A DNA stretch of 64,000 nt, taken from positions 320,976-384,975 of the forward strand of contig NW_015971542.1 of NCBI RefSeq assembly GCF_000182565.1, in the 5' to 3' direction. Both the position numbers and the translations under genes were made by a program. Positions 11,761 to 26,332 of this stretch are shown piece by piece (positions within the stretch are counted from its first letter, which is position 1; every line of letters begins with the position of its first letter). The DNA comes from Spizellomyces punctatus DAOM BR117. Lineage: Eukaryota; Chytridiomycota; Chytridiomycetes; Spizellomycetales; Spizellomycetaceae. Below the pieces are notes generated by a model, which searched no databases, had not been told where the DNA came from, and saw only the letters and a list, made by a program, of their open reading frames with translations.

Positions 11761-13644
11761 ATGGCCGTGGTGCGTAGAGGACCTATAACAGACCGGCAGT
11801 TCTCAGCTGTTTTGCGTCTCCTCAATATTAAGAATGGGGAAAAGCTGGGTATGTTGCCGTCATATTGCGGTTTCAAGTCCGTCTCGGGAATTTGTGTTCA
11901 ATAATTGCTTTCCCTGGTAGGAGTCGGAGTGTCCGGCGAAGCTAAGAGCTTAGCGCTGCTGGCGTTGCTGACACGAGCTGTTGGGAAAGAGAACGTGGTA
12001 GCATTTACAGTTGACCACAAGTTGAAGCATAATAGTACTAACGAAGCAATCAAACTGCAACTGTCCGTCGCAAAACTGGGTATTGCCGAAAGAGCTCGTT
12101 TGACGTCTGGGAAGTGCCCTTAACCTACTCTCTAGGGATTGAGCACCATATCATAACTCCGGACTGGAAGCAAAGTGGGTCAGGCTTCCGTGGAGACAAA
12201 AAGGATCCGCCCCTGGCGGACCATGGAACCTCTCCTTCGTACTGGACGAAGGGCACAGCCGCCAGGATTAGACGATATGCCATGCTATCCAGAGCGTGCA
12301 AAGCAAAAGGGATTCGAACTTTATTAATTGGTCATCACCTTGATGATCAAACCCGAATTGGCTTGAGTAGGCTGAAAAAGAATAGTGGGATTGAAGGACT
12401 AACAGGAATGAAAATGCTGCAACCGGAGATTTCCGGAACGACTGCTTCTGCTGCCAAGCATGTACGACTTGCGAGACCTCTATTGAGTTTTGCGCAGGTG
12501 TGATTGGCAAGTTCGATATGATCAACATCAAGGAACTCATTTCGGTTGGCATACATAGGAGCAGCTTGTGGACATCTGTCGAGATCACGGCTTGGAACCG
12601 AATGATACCTCTAAGAATCATTTAAGATTTCTCCCTACGGAAGATTATGGACCCATGCTGGCAGCTGCGGAGGAAATGAATGAGAGACTAGGAGCCGAGA
12701 GCCCAGTTCGGGCACTATCCCGAATATCCTATGCTCGCTTCATGGAGCATATGGAGATCCACAGAAATGCATTCAAGGCAAAAGGTAGTATGAAAGTAGT
12801 CACATCTGGCATCCGCGTGCACTAATCAATGTTATGTACAGTTACGCCGCTGCTAGAAGAGCACACCCTGCGTGATCCCCCGACCGGAACCTGTTTTCTG
12901 CATGTGAGAGCAAACAGAAATAATTTACAAAATCACTGGATCAGTCAACCATATCTGGCTGAACGGGTTTTAGCGCATGTGGTTAAGTGGGCCGGTAACG
13001 GATCGAATGTACCAGCTTCAACAGTGCCCAGTGCGTTAAGAGAACAGATCTTGAACTATTTCAAGTACAATTCGCGATTGGTGAATGGTGGAGGCGTGAT
13101 CCTTTGTCCTCCACGTGCGAGCCAAACGGGCGCATTCGTATGGGTTGTGGCGCGATCTCCAATTCAGCGAAGCGAATTTACAAAGAATGCAGTCCAACTC
13201 CGCATCGGCGAAAGAGCCATATGGGATCAGCGGTTTCTGATCGCGTTGAGGGCACCGCAATTTGCATCAGTCAAGGAAACATTTTACGGTGTCGATCCGC
13301 AGGACCTAATTTTTGTTGTACGCCCCTTTACCGACCGCGATTATCACTCAATTCTTGATAGAATGCGCACTGGCCCCCGGACGGAGTGGAATGAATCCGT
13401 GCAGCAAGCATTGACTCATTATTGGCAAAAAATGCCACCTCCTGCTCGTCAAACGATTCCATGCATTGCGTTGAAGCAAGACAGTGGAGATACAAGCTAT
13501 GTGATAAGTGTGCCAAGCATATCGATAAATCTCGAACCACAATTGCTTGACGTACAATTCAGCTTTGCCAATCATTCGGCTTTCGAACGCGAAGGGGAAG
13601 AGATTGGGTTCAGATTGATAGAAAGAGTAGACGACAATTCATGA
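11761..13644 (+). CDS. tRNA(Ile)-lysidine synthetase (TilS)-like protein with altered PP-loop
   Basis: CDS join(11761..11848,11921..12079,12136..12497,12559..12784,12842..13644), 545 aa, all junctions in frame. TilS uses ATP to attach lysine to the wobble C of tRNA-Ile(CAU), and in eukaryotes would act in mitochondria. Family features are the domain start (RRGPITDRQFSAVLRLL), FTVDHKLKHNST, the helix ARIRRYAMLSRACKAKGIR and LLIGHHLDDQ. The ATP-binding loop reads SGEAKS where the family has SGGxDS, and the HHxDDQxET motif reads HHLDDQTRI, so key Gly, Asp and Glu positions are changed. Activity is therefore doubtful. The long C-terminal region is weakly conserved. The chosen start is the first in-frame ATG. 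An upstream exon adding a mitochondrial presequence cannot be excluded. Confidence 0.82.
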
Positions 13645-14470
13645 TCACGTCGTTAGAGGTCCGTAGAAATATCTAGTATTAATGGCCTATTATATATGCG
13701 TACAACCTCACCAATCGCGCGACACCTCTATCAAGTGCGTACCGCACACCCTCAAGGGGCGAGGAGGAGATCTAACTACCAGCGAAGTAGCTACGGGCTA
13801 TTAAACAAATATATGTCAGCTCTTCCACTGGGTGATATGCACACGGTCTTGTTTCTCCTTGTCCTGGGTCCCAGATCGTGGAATTCACATAGTAACAGCG
13901 AAGGAGCCTGGAGAAGAGCGCATCAGACCAGATAGTGTGGGAAAAACCAGCAGCTACATCAATTGAACAATTTGCGAACAAGATAGCATAATAGCAGCTT
14001 TGTTGGCAGTTGAAGCCAGTTTGGGGTTTCACACCCAAGTGTACCTATCATTACACCGTCGAAATGAAGAGCCCATTATTCGACCATGTCTCGTGGCACC
14101 GGCTTGTATGGAAGACCAAAGCAATCTTTGATGAGGACCATGGCGTCGTGGTAAGGTATGTACGCTTTGAAGTGGCTGTGGACTAAACTGAGTTTGGCAC
14201 CGTTCGGCGCGGAGAAGTCAGCTTCGCGGCAAGTAATAAGGTACAGTCTTGTGTTTTCGCAATGAAAAGGGCCATACAATCGTCCGTTCAACATAAATAG
14301 TAAGACCGTTGCGACAGTGATCGGACAATGGTTTGTGGCCAAGGGGGATGGTCGCCAACGATCTGCGCCTATTCAACGACAGAGTACGCGGGGACAAGTC
14401 TATTTAAATAGTGGTAATAGGGAGCGCACCTGTATTCTATTTGCTTCCGCATGGTGTTCTCAAACATTCT
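13645..14470. other. Convergent intergenic region with a weak minus-strand ORF
   Basis: This lies between the stops of the TilS-like gene and the ADCK1-like gene. A minus-strand frame at 14076-14294 starts with ATG and would give 72 aa (MLNGRLYGPFHCENTRLYLI at its start). It resembles nothing known to me. With no splice partner evident I treat it as unproven. Confidence 0.35.
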
Positions 14471-16682
14471 CTATGCAAAGACTACATGGGGATTTTCAAA
14501 TCCTGTGCCCTTTGGGGACCTGGAAGCCCATTTCCATATTGTCCTCCCCCACACAAACCATTCCAAAAGCCACACCTTCAGACCAACGCCCCAGAAGTCC
14601 CATAAACTTCTCCAAAAACGTGGTTCCGTCCATACAGGTCTCAACTTTCCTTGTTCTATACGCTCTTTGACCATTTGACGTATCGTCTCACGTTTGATTG
14701 CGAGTGCACAATACCATCCCATTGTGGCGACGGTACGTAACATGTGGTCAGAAGCACTGCTGCCGGAAACACCAAGAGACTCATCAACAGCCCGTAGGAG
14801 GTCGTTTGTCTTCAGTAGCAGCAGTAATTCCCGAGGAAGTTTGGAAAGGATATCGGCAATGGCTAAGAAGAAGCGGCCGCTGGCGGCTTTCTGACGTATA
14901 ACCTGAAACTCGTGCGTTGTTCGAGCTTGCGCAATTCCCATCCCACTTTTATTAGCATCGGAAATAACCTCCCAGCTGCGGCCAGTCAGCATGGAAGCAA
15001 AGAGGCGGTGATGGTCGATTCCGTCCTCAGAGGCTCTCTTACTTCTACTCTCCTTGTCATGGGTGAACAGGCGATAGCTGTACATCAATATTCCCGGTTC
15101 ATCTCCAGCCAATATTGACGTCCAAAGATGAGCATAGTCTAAGCGGAATTCATCAGGAAGCTGACGGTAAAGGCCGTGGTCAAGAAGGACGATTTCGAAG
15201 TTGTAGGGATTGCGTGTGACTAAAGACCCAAGGAACGGGATGCGTGATAGCCAAGGGCGGGGACGAGGTCGTACAAAGATGTTGCCAGCTGTTCGGAATA
15301 GAGAGATTAGTATACTAACCCATTGGCCCCACATCATGCAATAGACGTACGATGAGGATCGCAGTGCACAAATCCGTGCAAGAAAATCATTTCATAATAG
15401 ATTCTGGATAGCTGGGCCGACACCTCTTGCGGACTTATGCCGTTTGCATTCAAATAATGAAGGTCGTCAATCTTTCCTCCGTCGGCAACTGCAATCAGAA
15501 GGGGTCAAAGTCCGGGGTACCATATAAAGTAGGTCACGAATGCTACAAGCACCTACATTCCATTATAAGAAGCCGTCGAGCAGCCCAATACACCTTCGGT
15601 ATCTTGAGAATCGCGTTACCGGCGAATAAGGATCGAACGCGCTCTGCGTTGTTTGCTTCATGCACGAAATCCAACTCTTGTGGTAAGCTTTGTTGCATTT
15701 CTTCCGCAAGCCATTCAAACTCAAATTCCGGAAATATCTTTTTGACGAGCCGTACAAGAAAGGCTGTTGTTGAAATATCGACGGGTGTGTACTCATCCAA
15801 GTACGGATGTTGAACTTTCACGGCAACCTCTTCACCAGTCAACAGGCGGGCCCGATGGACTTGTGCCAGTGAAGCAACCCCAAGGGGCGTTGGGTCGAAG
15901 AAGGAAAACATTTCTGAGATTGAATAACCGACATCGCTCTGGAACAGTGCCTCGACGTCGGAGAACGGTGTGGGAGGACAACGATCCTGAAGGGGACGCA
16001 TAGTCTCTGTATACTCAGGAGGAAGTAAGAAGACCATGGCGGCGATGTGCTGGCCCTAATAAGACAAAAGACACATGACAACTATCAATTGCAACTCCGT
16101 GTCAGAAGATCGCACAATGCTACTTACCAGCTTTATGTAGATTCCTTGATTGGTCTTGCACAGCTCCAGCATTCTATTTGCAGCCCTCTTATGACATGCG
16201 CTCTTCACCCGCTCGTACTCTTCGGCGCCAATTAGATCGGGTCCCTTTCTCAGGCTCCATTTGTAATCAATAGCAATCAGGGCGGCTGTCACGGCGGTAC
16301 GATAGCTCCTAACAAGAGCAAGACGATTATGGTTGAAGTTTGCCGGGTCGTACAGGTAGAATCCACCCACAGTGCCACCCGCGAAGGCAATGAATGTCAG
16401 TAACACTTTGCCCCTGATAGCCCGCCGTGGGTGCTGGTTCGTCGATACGAGTGAAGGAGGGATACGCCTTGCTCGCCACCATTTCCATGCACTCTTTTGG
16501 AATATAGGATTCGACGCAGTATTCACACGAGCAGCCCGAATGTGTGCAGATGGCCTTGAATAGGGCTGTTGATATGAAAAGTTGTTGGTGAACCAAGCTG
16601 GACGTTGACGTGGTCCTATAGAGAGCGAGAAGGACCGTTCACCGAAACAACAAGCCCGCGTAATCTGTCTCACGGCGAGCAT
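14471..16682 (-). CDS. ADCK1/Mcp2-type ABC1 atypical kinase, mitochondrial
   Basis: CDS complement(join(14471..15288,15351..15488,15557..16055,16128..16682)), 669 aa. The protein starts with an Arg/Ser-rich presequence, followed by a hydrophobic segment near residues 96-115 (LLTFIAFAGGTVGGFYLYD), fitting inner-membrane anchoring. UbiB-family signatures are intact after splicing: the KxGQ motif in IKLGQHIAAM, VAVKVQHPYL, MEFADGGKIDD, the catalytic loop FVHCDPHPGN and the DFG-equivalent LLDHGLY. These order it with ADCK1 and yeast Mcp2, which act in mitochondrial lipid homeostasis, rather than with the coenzyme Q kinase Coq8. Both HCDPHPGN and the MEF segment are created only by the two small introns. 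It is divergent from the mitochondrial carrier gene. Confidence 0.92.
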
Positions 16683-17000
16683 AGCTGCTTGTCAGTTGAG
16701 CCCCGCTGTACGCTTCTCCTACTTGACAATCTGCCAGATGAGATCTTTCTGTCCAATTCCAATTCCGCCGATCTGCACCGCAGTCCAGTGTGATTGCAAC
16801 CAGGTTCCAGTGATTTGAGTCATCCTACGTGGTCGGAGATGATCAACCGACTCGTTTGTGCTCTGTTCAAGTCAACAAGGCGACGTACACGGGCAAGCTG
16901 CAAGAGAGGTCAGGGAACGGAAGCCAAGCGGAGGTGCGAAAGGCGGCAGTTAGCGCTTGAACGAAAGGAAGGTTCTCGAGGGCCAGTGAAAACGCTCGAC
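16683..17000. promoter_or_regulatory. Shared intergenic region of ADCK1-like and carrier genes
   Basis: 318 bp separate the two divergent start codons. The carrier frame stays open upstream, with a further in-frame ATG at 16839. A longer carrier N-terminus is thus possible, but it would be Arg/Lys-rich and unlike a carrier. No clear element was identified. Confidence 0.4.
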
Positions 17001-18593
17001 ATGGCTGGCCGGGCTTCGACCTCCTCCCTCGAGTCTAACCTTACGCAGGTTGAACACACTTTTGGGACAGAAACTGACCACCGCTCAGGCTACTTTCAAC
17101 CCCTCATCACTCTTCTCTCCCCTAACGCGGATGACGCTGAACGTTATGCCCACCTAAACAGTCTTGCGAGAAATAATGCTGTTACTATCGCCGCCACTTG
17201 CGCGGCGGTGACTAGCGTTGTGTGCGGGTTTCCTGTAAGTCTGGTCAAGTCTATTGGCGCCTTGAGACCATCAATTGCAACTGCAAGGAAATATTGTCAT
17301 AAACACTTACACCAGGACATTCTTCAATCGCTAGTTTGATTCCATCAAAACTCGTATGCAAGCATTCCGCTTCCCTTCGACGCTTGCTTGTGTGAAGACC
17401 ACATACAACAATGAAGGAATAGCAGGATTTTTTCGTGGGGTTGTACCGGTTGCAGCTTCCATCTCAGTATTACGGTCCTTGTCGTTCTCTCTGTATAATA
17501 GTGGTAAACGCGAAGTACGCGCTCTTCTGCCGGATGATACGAGCCCGCTCAGCGCGCTTATGGTGTCCAGTTCCGCGTCGGGGGCTTTTGCCGGAAGTGT
17601 AGTGGCCACTTTGAATGCTCCAATCGACTTTATAAAGGTTCGTTCGATGTGATTGCTGTGCGCAACATACACAGCCGCAACCTAATGGGAACTGCATAGC
17701 TTCAAAAGCAGCTGGAACGAATCGTAGCTACTAGTAAGCCTCACATTTCACCTGAAATGGTGGAAGAGGCGGTAGCTTCGTCGCCCACGGCAGCAGCCGG
17801 CTTAGGCGAAGGCGCATCAGCAGCAGCGGCGGCGGCGGCGGCACAGGCGGTCGAGGCATCGCGGGAAACCTCAAGGGGACCCACACCCCATTCGTCACAC
17901 AGTACCTCTACAGCTGCAACCCCGTCTTTGTCGCGCTCGCCACCAATACCTAGGACTGGCGTGCCGCTGGCGATGGTACCCACTTCTGCAAAGGAGTTCA
18001 AGACAATGTCCACTTTGGAATGGGCCAAGCGTATCGTTGAGCTCAAAGGTCCTACCGGTCTTTACTCAGGGTACGCACGATTTAGGAGAGCGCGAGATGT
18101 GTGACATATAAGCTGATCCCTTCACATTAGCTATTCGATGCACCTCCTGCGGGATGCCATTGGAACCGCGATGTATTTTTGCGGATACGAAACTTGCAAG
18201 TACCTCCTTACCTCTGAAGGCCATCAAGCTGGCCCACTCACGCATATGATGGCTGGTGGGCTCGCTGGAAGCCTATCATGGATTGTCCTGTTCCCGATCG
18301 ATATGTAAGTAGTATTTGATTTGCAATAACCCACTTGGAATATGCAAGCGTGACCGTACTCGAACAACTCTAGCACGAAGTCCGTTTTGCAGCGAGAAGC
18401 ATTGAATCAGAGCCCAAAATACGTGCACGCTCTACATTTTGTGCAGACACGTTGGGCAAAGCGCGGTTTGAGAGGGTTTTATAATGGAATTGGCCCACAA
18501 CTGATACGAAGTTTCCCTGTGCACGCAATCAACTTTCTTGTATATGAACAGGTACTTCAATGGTGTAAGGGTCTAGGAGACAGATGTATTTAA
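17001..18593 (+). CDS. Mitochondrial carrier (SLC25) family protein with long matrix-loop insert
   Basis: CDS join(17001..17234,17335..17637,17700..18070,18131..18304,18374..18593), 433 aa, all in frame. The three Px[DE]xx[KR] repeats of the family are visible: FPFDSIKTRMQ (about residue 77), APIDFIKLQKQ (about 175) and FPIDITKSVLQ (about 359). Repeat ends also match: GIAGFFRGVVPV, TGLYSGYSMHLLRDAIG and LRGFYNGIGPQLIRSFP. The GYSMHLLRD block and the C-terminal PVHAINFLVYE resemble carnitine/ornithine-type carriers, but the substrate is not certain. Between repeat-2 halves there is an insert of roughly 85 residues rich in Ala, Ser, Pro and Thr, much longer than the usual matrix loop. Carriers are normally about 300 aa. 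Confidence 0.9.
17813..17849 (+). repeat. GCA/GCG trinucleotide run coding for alanine
   Basis: A short microsatellite of mixed GCA and GCG codons inside the carrier gene encodes an almost pure Ala run. It sits in the low-complexity insert, so length variation would keep frame. Confidence 0.7.
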
Positions 18594-19650
18594 GCATAAT
18601 GGGTTAGATCGGCTAGTGTATATAGGTTCGGGGTTGGGCCTCATCTAAACCGCCATATATTTATTTGTTAAAAGCAGAGATAATTTCAAATTGATAAGGA
18701 ATAAAATCGGTTCTAGCTCTTAGCAACCTTATCCAGGTCTCCATAATCTTGCGACGAGGTTTCTTGTATCGGCCCCTGAACCTCATGCTTTCAGGAAGGG
18801 ACGTGTCGACAAGCAGAGGGGCAAAGATGGAAACCATAAGGTGATTCGTACGGTCCAGTATTGATGGTCGTTTTGGAGCGATGAAAAGCCATGAAAGTCA
18901 TGAGGAAAAGCAACGGACAGGATACCCCGTATACAGGATGCATGCACATTGCATGTGAAAGCGACAATCGTAGATATGACTGGTGTGATGATAGAATGCC
19001 TGCTTGATGGATCTTTTCCCGTCCTTTGCTTAGGAGGTTCACATATCTCTTGTGCTCCTCGGGCATATTCAAGTGGTCTTTTTCATATCTCTCTCGTTTC
19101 TCGAAAATTAAGCACTGGACTTGTAACAATGGCTTAATACCTCATCATCATAGTACAGTTCTTCCTTTGGACACTATAAGATTACGATTATAAACAAACA
19201 ACGCGTGGACATAATTAGTTCGCGTGTCCGCGTCAAATGGGGACGATGACGCGAGAGCTGTGCGTTCTTATTGACGGCAGCGCGGTTCGATTTAATCATA
19301 ACCCTCCTGCGGTAGCCTGATTACGTGCGCGGGATGCATTTGTATCCAATTTAAAAGAGAGAAAAGCACACAGTCCTCCACGGTTTTAGAAAGACCACTG
19401 CTCTCGCCTCTGCCCCAATCTCTTTGATAGTGCTCCCATTTTCCCTTCTTGTTGGCAAAGGATCGACAGTCCCGCGCTGGACAGGAACGGAGGCCAGAAC
19501 TTACCGCGGTGGGTAACTTCCAGAGAAATGTTCAGTCTGAGTCCATCACGTGATTGCTGACTCAGCGATCGCGAACTACCAATTCTCGACATCCGCGAAG
19601 ACAAACTTCCAGCGACTCAGTGGCATCTATATATCCATCCCCCTTCAATA
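18594..19650. other. Region with a possible small spliced minus-strand gene
   Basis: On the minus strand, a block at about 19090-19010 reads EKDHLNMPEEHKRYVNLLSK. Further downstream a frame ending at 18713 (stop complement 18713-18715) reads QGPIQETSSQDYGDLDKVAK after an acceptor-like CTGAAAG. A donor GTACGA near 18846 could link the two. This looks like a small (roughly 100 aa) nuclear-encoded protein with a charged N-terminus, but start, splicing and family are unresolved. The remainder (19140-19650) looks like promoter sequence for the plus-strand gene at 19651. Confidence 0.3.
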
Positions 19651-22600
19651 AATGCTTGAATCGTCCTACAAAGAACTGGACCATTTTCTGGACTTGGTGG
19701 ATTCGTTTGATATAGCAGATGTAGATGAGCGTCTGAACCTCAGCGAAGCGCTTCGGCAAAGGTTGCCTTCGACTCGAAACAAGCCATTTTTGCAATGCAG
19801 TATTGTTGATAACTAACAAATCATCGGGGGCACTTCTCAAAGAGCCCAGTTGCCAGTTATCAAGCGATATGCCTTGGTGCAGAGGGACTTGGATGTTCTC
19901 GATATCCTAGTGCCGTTCCTCCGGGTGCGATCCATGCCCACAACTCGAGGCTGTGGATTTCACGAGTACGAGGCAAAGGCAGGCATGCTTCAATTAGATT
20001 TGAAAAGTTATCTTGACGGTTTCTCAGTATTTCGACCTTATCATTGTTATAGATCGTCAGTAACCTGCTGCAATTGTTCCTCGCACTGGCAGGCGTAAGT
20101 ATAGGAGACTGCAATGCTACCAGTATGGAAGGAGAAGAGCATAATGATGAAGCTGTGGATAAGTTTGCCAAAGTGCGTTTGTGTTGCGCCCTGCTCCTGC
20201 TACATGCAGAACTTACCTACTGAAGCTACAGCGCAACATTGCCATTCTCTTCCATCACCAAGTTTCCTTCCCGACCCGCATCCTCACGTTACTGTATGAA
20301 GTCCACCTCACCTCCGATGCGTCTACCGTACACCTTCAGGAGCGTTACAATATATTCTCAATGGGATTAGATCTCCTACTCGCAACGTTTACAAACAACT
20401 CTACATCTATGAGAACGCAATTCGAAGATTTTGAATGCGATGAGTGGTAAGGGACACCGTACTGCTGCAGTAAGGATAGTTATTCTCTTCAGCTTACAAA
20501 CACTAGTACTGCGGAAGACATACTGGGCAGCATCTTATGGGAGCGCGCTCGCGAGCTAATCCATACCAGCGGTGCAAATGGTACCCCTTGTCGAATGATG
20601 GCGCTTGTGCTTTTCAAACTAATTCAAGTCTACGAGTTAGTTTGTGCAAGGTATTCATTTAATGCAAATTTAATGGAACTGGATTTGTAGTGCCTGGTTT
20701 GACCCATCTGATGTTCAGGACGACTGCCCATCCTGTCTTATCTGTAACGTTGTCATATCTGTTGCGATGTTGTGCACCGAATAAAATGCAGGATCGTGGT
20801 TTGTCTGCGTGCAGAGTGGTGGCTCTGGTGGACGCTGGAACAAAAGATTTGCGGCGGCTACCTGTAAATCGACTGCTTGTGATGCGCATGGCAGACAAAC
20901 TGGGTCCCTGGGGAGATGTTATATCAGGAGTGGTCGAGATTGCACGAAGATGGTAGGCATAGTCCGTTAACGATTTATATGAAAGCATCGTATTAACATG
21001 GATGTGTATAGGGATCGTCTTCCCGGTCAACCATCTGATCAAATGTGTTCAGTATCTCTTGATCTTCTAAAGCTTCTGATAAGCTTGCGAAGCGTGGTAC
21101 GTTAAGTTTTGGGTGTCACCACGGCGGGCGTCTAATTCATTTGCTGCATCGCAGTATGTTACGATATTTCGCATGTCGAACGATAGTGTATCGCCTGCAA
21201 CCGATTCCCCAGGCATCTACTTTGCGATCCCGCCACACTTAAAACCGCTCATTCTGCAGATGGAGTCCTATTTGACCAGCTTTTTCATCACTCGAGTCCG
21301 CTGGGTTATCTGTGAACTCGCCCATATATGCCTTGCGTGTATTCGAACGGATTGTGAACAGAGTGCTGTCGAATGGGTGATCAAAGATCTGGAGGACCTG
21401 GGAGGTGGTCGAGACAATAAGGCAAACCTTGAGCTGAACACCGTGGAAGAGATGTACGCGTTTTTCACGTTCGGAATGGCCGTGCTGAGCAAGTTCTGTG
21501 TCGTTACGACAGCGGAGAAGCATATACCACGAGAACTATGTTCAACGGTTTTATCCACCACGAATCAAAAAGAGGCCTTCTCTGCTCCGAATCAGTTGGC
21601 TACAAGAAGCATGATCTTAATGTCCACGATCGTCAAGATAGGAGACTTATGCAATCGTCCGGCCGAAGCAAACGACAAATTGGAAGCGGGCAACGCTGTT
21701 AACAATAGTTCATATCGAATGTTGTTCCGTAGCGTGTCACAACTTTGTCAAGTTATCTTGAGACGGTGTTTTAGAGACCCACGCCGGTGGCCCTCGATTC
21801 CTTGTTTACTCGACTTAGGGTTAGGGTTAGATTCTGTCTCTTCCGGACATACGTCGATCTCTTCACTCAGAGAACAACAACACAGAAAGTCAATAACATC
21901 ACACCCTCCCATGTCATCAAAGGTATACCTACCACCAATCTCGACACCACTCTCCCAAACACTCTCTACATCCCCGCGCAGCTCATGCACGCAATCAGAA
22001 ACTGCTTCCCCACCGGCAGAACTCACACATCAGCCGACGTGCTACTCAGCAACCATCACTGAAATTCTGACCAGCATGGCTGATATGCTCCGCTCATTCC
22101 GATCGCGAACAACAGAAGGCAGACCCCGCCGCCGACCGCGATCCGCCTTAGACCAATCCTCTTCGGCAAGTGCAGTCCAAGTAGAAGATTTGTCAAAAGG
22201 TAAATCCAAAAGCGCTTGCAAAGGTACAGACAAGGGCGGCCGAAAGATTGGAGAATCTGCGAACAATCTGAGTATGTGGGATGCTGATATTGCGAGTTTC
22301 CTCAAGCATGGTATTGTTGACGATTCGCATTTGGTTTGTTCGATTATGACTCCATGCAGCATTTGACGCAGAATGATGAATCTCTAGACCTTGCGACACT
22401 CATCACCGCTCTACAAACAGATTTGCTTCGTCCCCATGAAAATTCAAAGACCGGTTTATTAGCTTCACACGTAATTAGAGAACATCTCCATATCTTAACC
22501 GACTACATGGTTCCAGAAGACATACCATTCCCCGCAGTGCCCGGTTCTCGGATATCAACTGCAGCTCCAGATCCCAGCATTGCCAGCAAACCACGTCGGC

Positions 22601-22752
22601 TGGATCCTCTTACGCTAGCGAAATCAGAGGCAGTAGAGATCAAGTACGGCCAGGTGACACTTGCCACTCCTACACCACCGGCCACGCCCCCTACATTTGG
22701 GGGCAGGAAGCTTATATTACCTCCTAGATTACCCGTTGGAAATGCAATGTAA
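19651..22752 (+). CDS. Large unrecognised, mostly helical protein
   Basis: Multi-exon gene. Coding blocks in order: MLESSYKELDHFLDLVDSFD; SRLWIS joined to RIVSNLLQLFLALAGVSIGD; YLLKLQRNIAILFHHQVSF; TAEDILGSILWERARELIHT; AWFDPSDVQDDCPSCLICN, joined to DRGLSACRVVALVDAGTKDL; DRLPGQPSDQMCSVSLDLLK. A long exon then covers 21148-22310, and a 77-nt intron (22311-22387) leads to DLATLITALQTDLLRPHENS and the end LPPRLPVGNAM. Repeated Leu-rich amphipathic helices suggest an ARM/HEAT-like scaffold. The CPSCLIC segment could bind metal. The last 350 residues contain a basic, Ser/Thr/Pro-rich disordered part. No family recognised. One junction near 20160-20220 is ambiguous. Confidence 0.65.
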
Positions 22753-23080
22753 ATAATTATAATAGAGGTCACCGTTAAAACAGATACAATGTCTGGCTAG
22801 CTGTAGTTCACATCGAGAACTGTTGCCTGAGGTGACCGAAAGACTGTGAATCGTAGGGTTTAAAAGCCTCGCGGTCTTCATACGAGTAGTAGGATACATT
22901 AAAAACTCATCTACATATAGTCTACTATACAAGGAAGAGGGCCTGAATAGAGTACACAAGCCAGCATGTGTGCGTATCAATACCAAATTAATGCCATGTC
23001 CGATCATCGATACCTTGAAACATAACAGGAAACGCCGCAAACAGATAAATTAAAGAAACTGAGAATAATCCCCGCTGAAA
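22753..23080. other. Convergent 3' intergenic region
   Basis: AT-rich spacer between the stop of the unrecognised plus-strand gene and the stop of the glutamyl-tRNA synthetase gene. Nothing beyond chance frames is visible. Confidence 0.5.

Positions 23081-26332
<3,252 letters not shown>

Noticed and set aside
14076-14342. Minus-strand ORF between the TilS-like and ADCK1-like genes
   Set aside because: The longest version starts with TTG. The ATG version is 72 codons with no family match, so it is not listed as a gene.
22300-22395. Apparent frameshift in the large unrecognised gene, with a 26-nt candidate intron
   Set aside because: A 77-nt intron, 22311-22387, joins the two frames cleanly, so neither an ultra-short intron nor a mutation has to be assumed.
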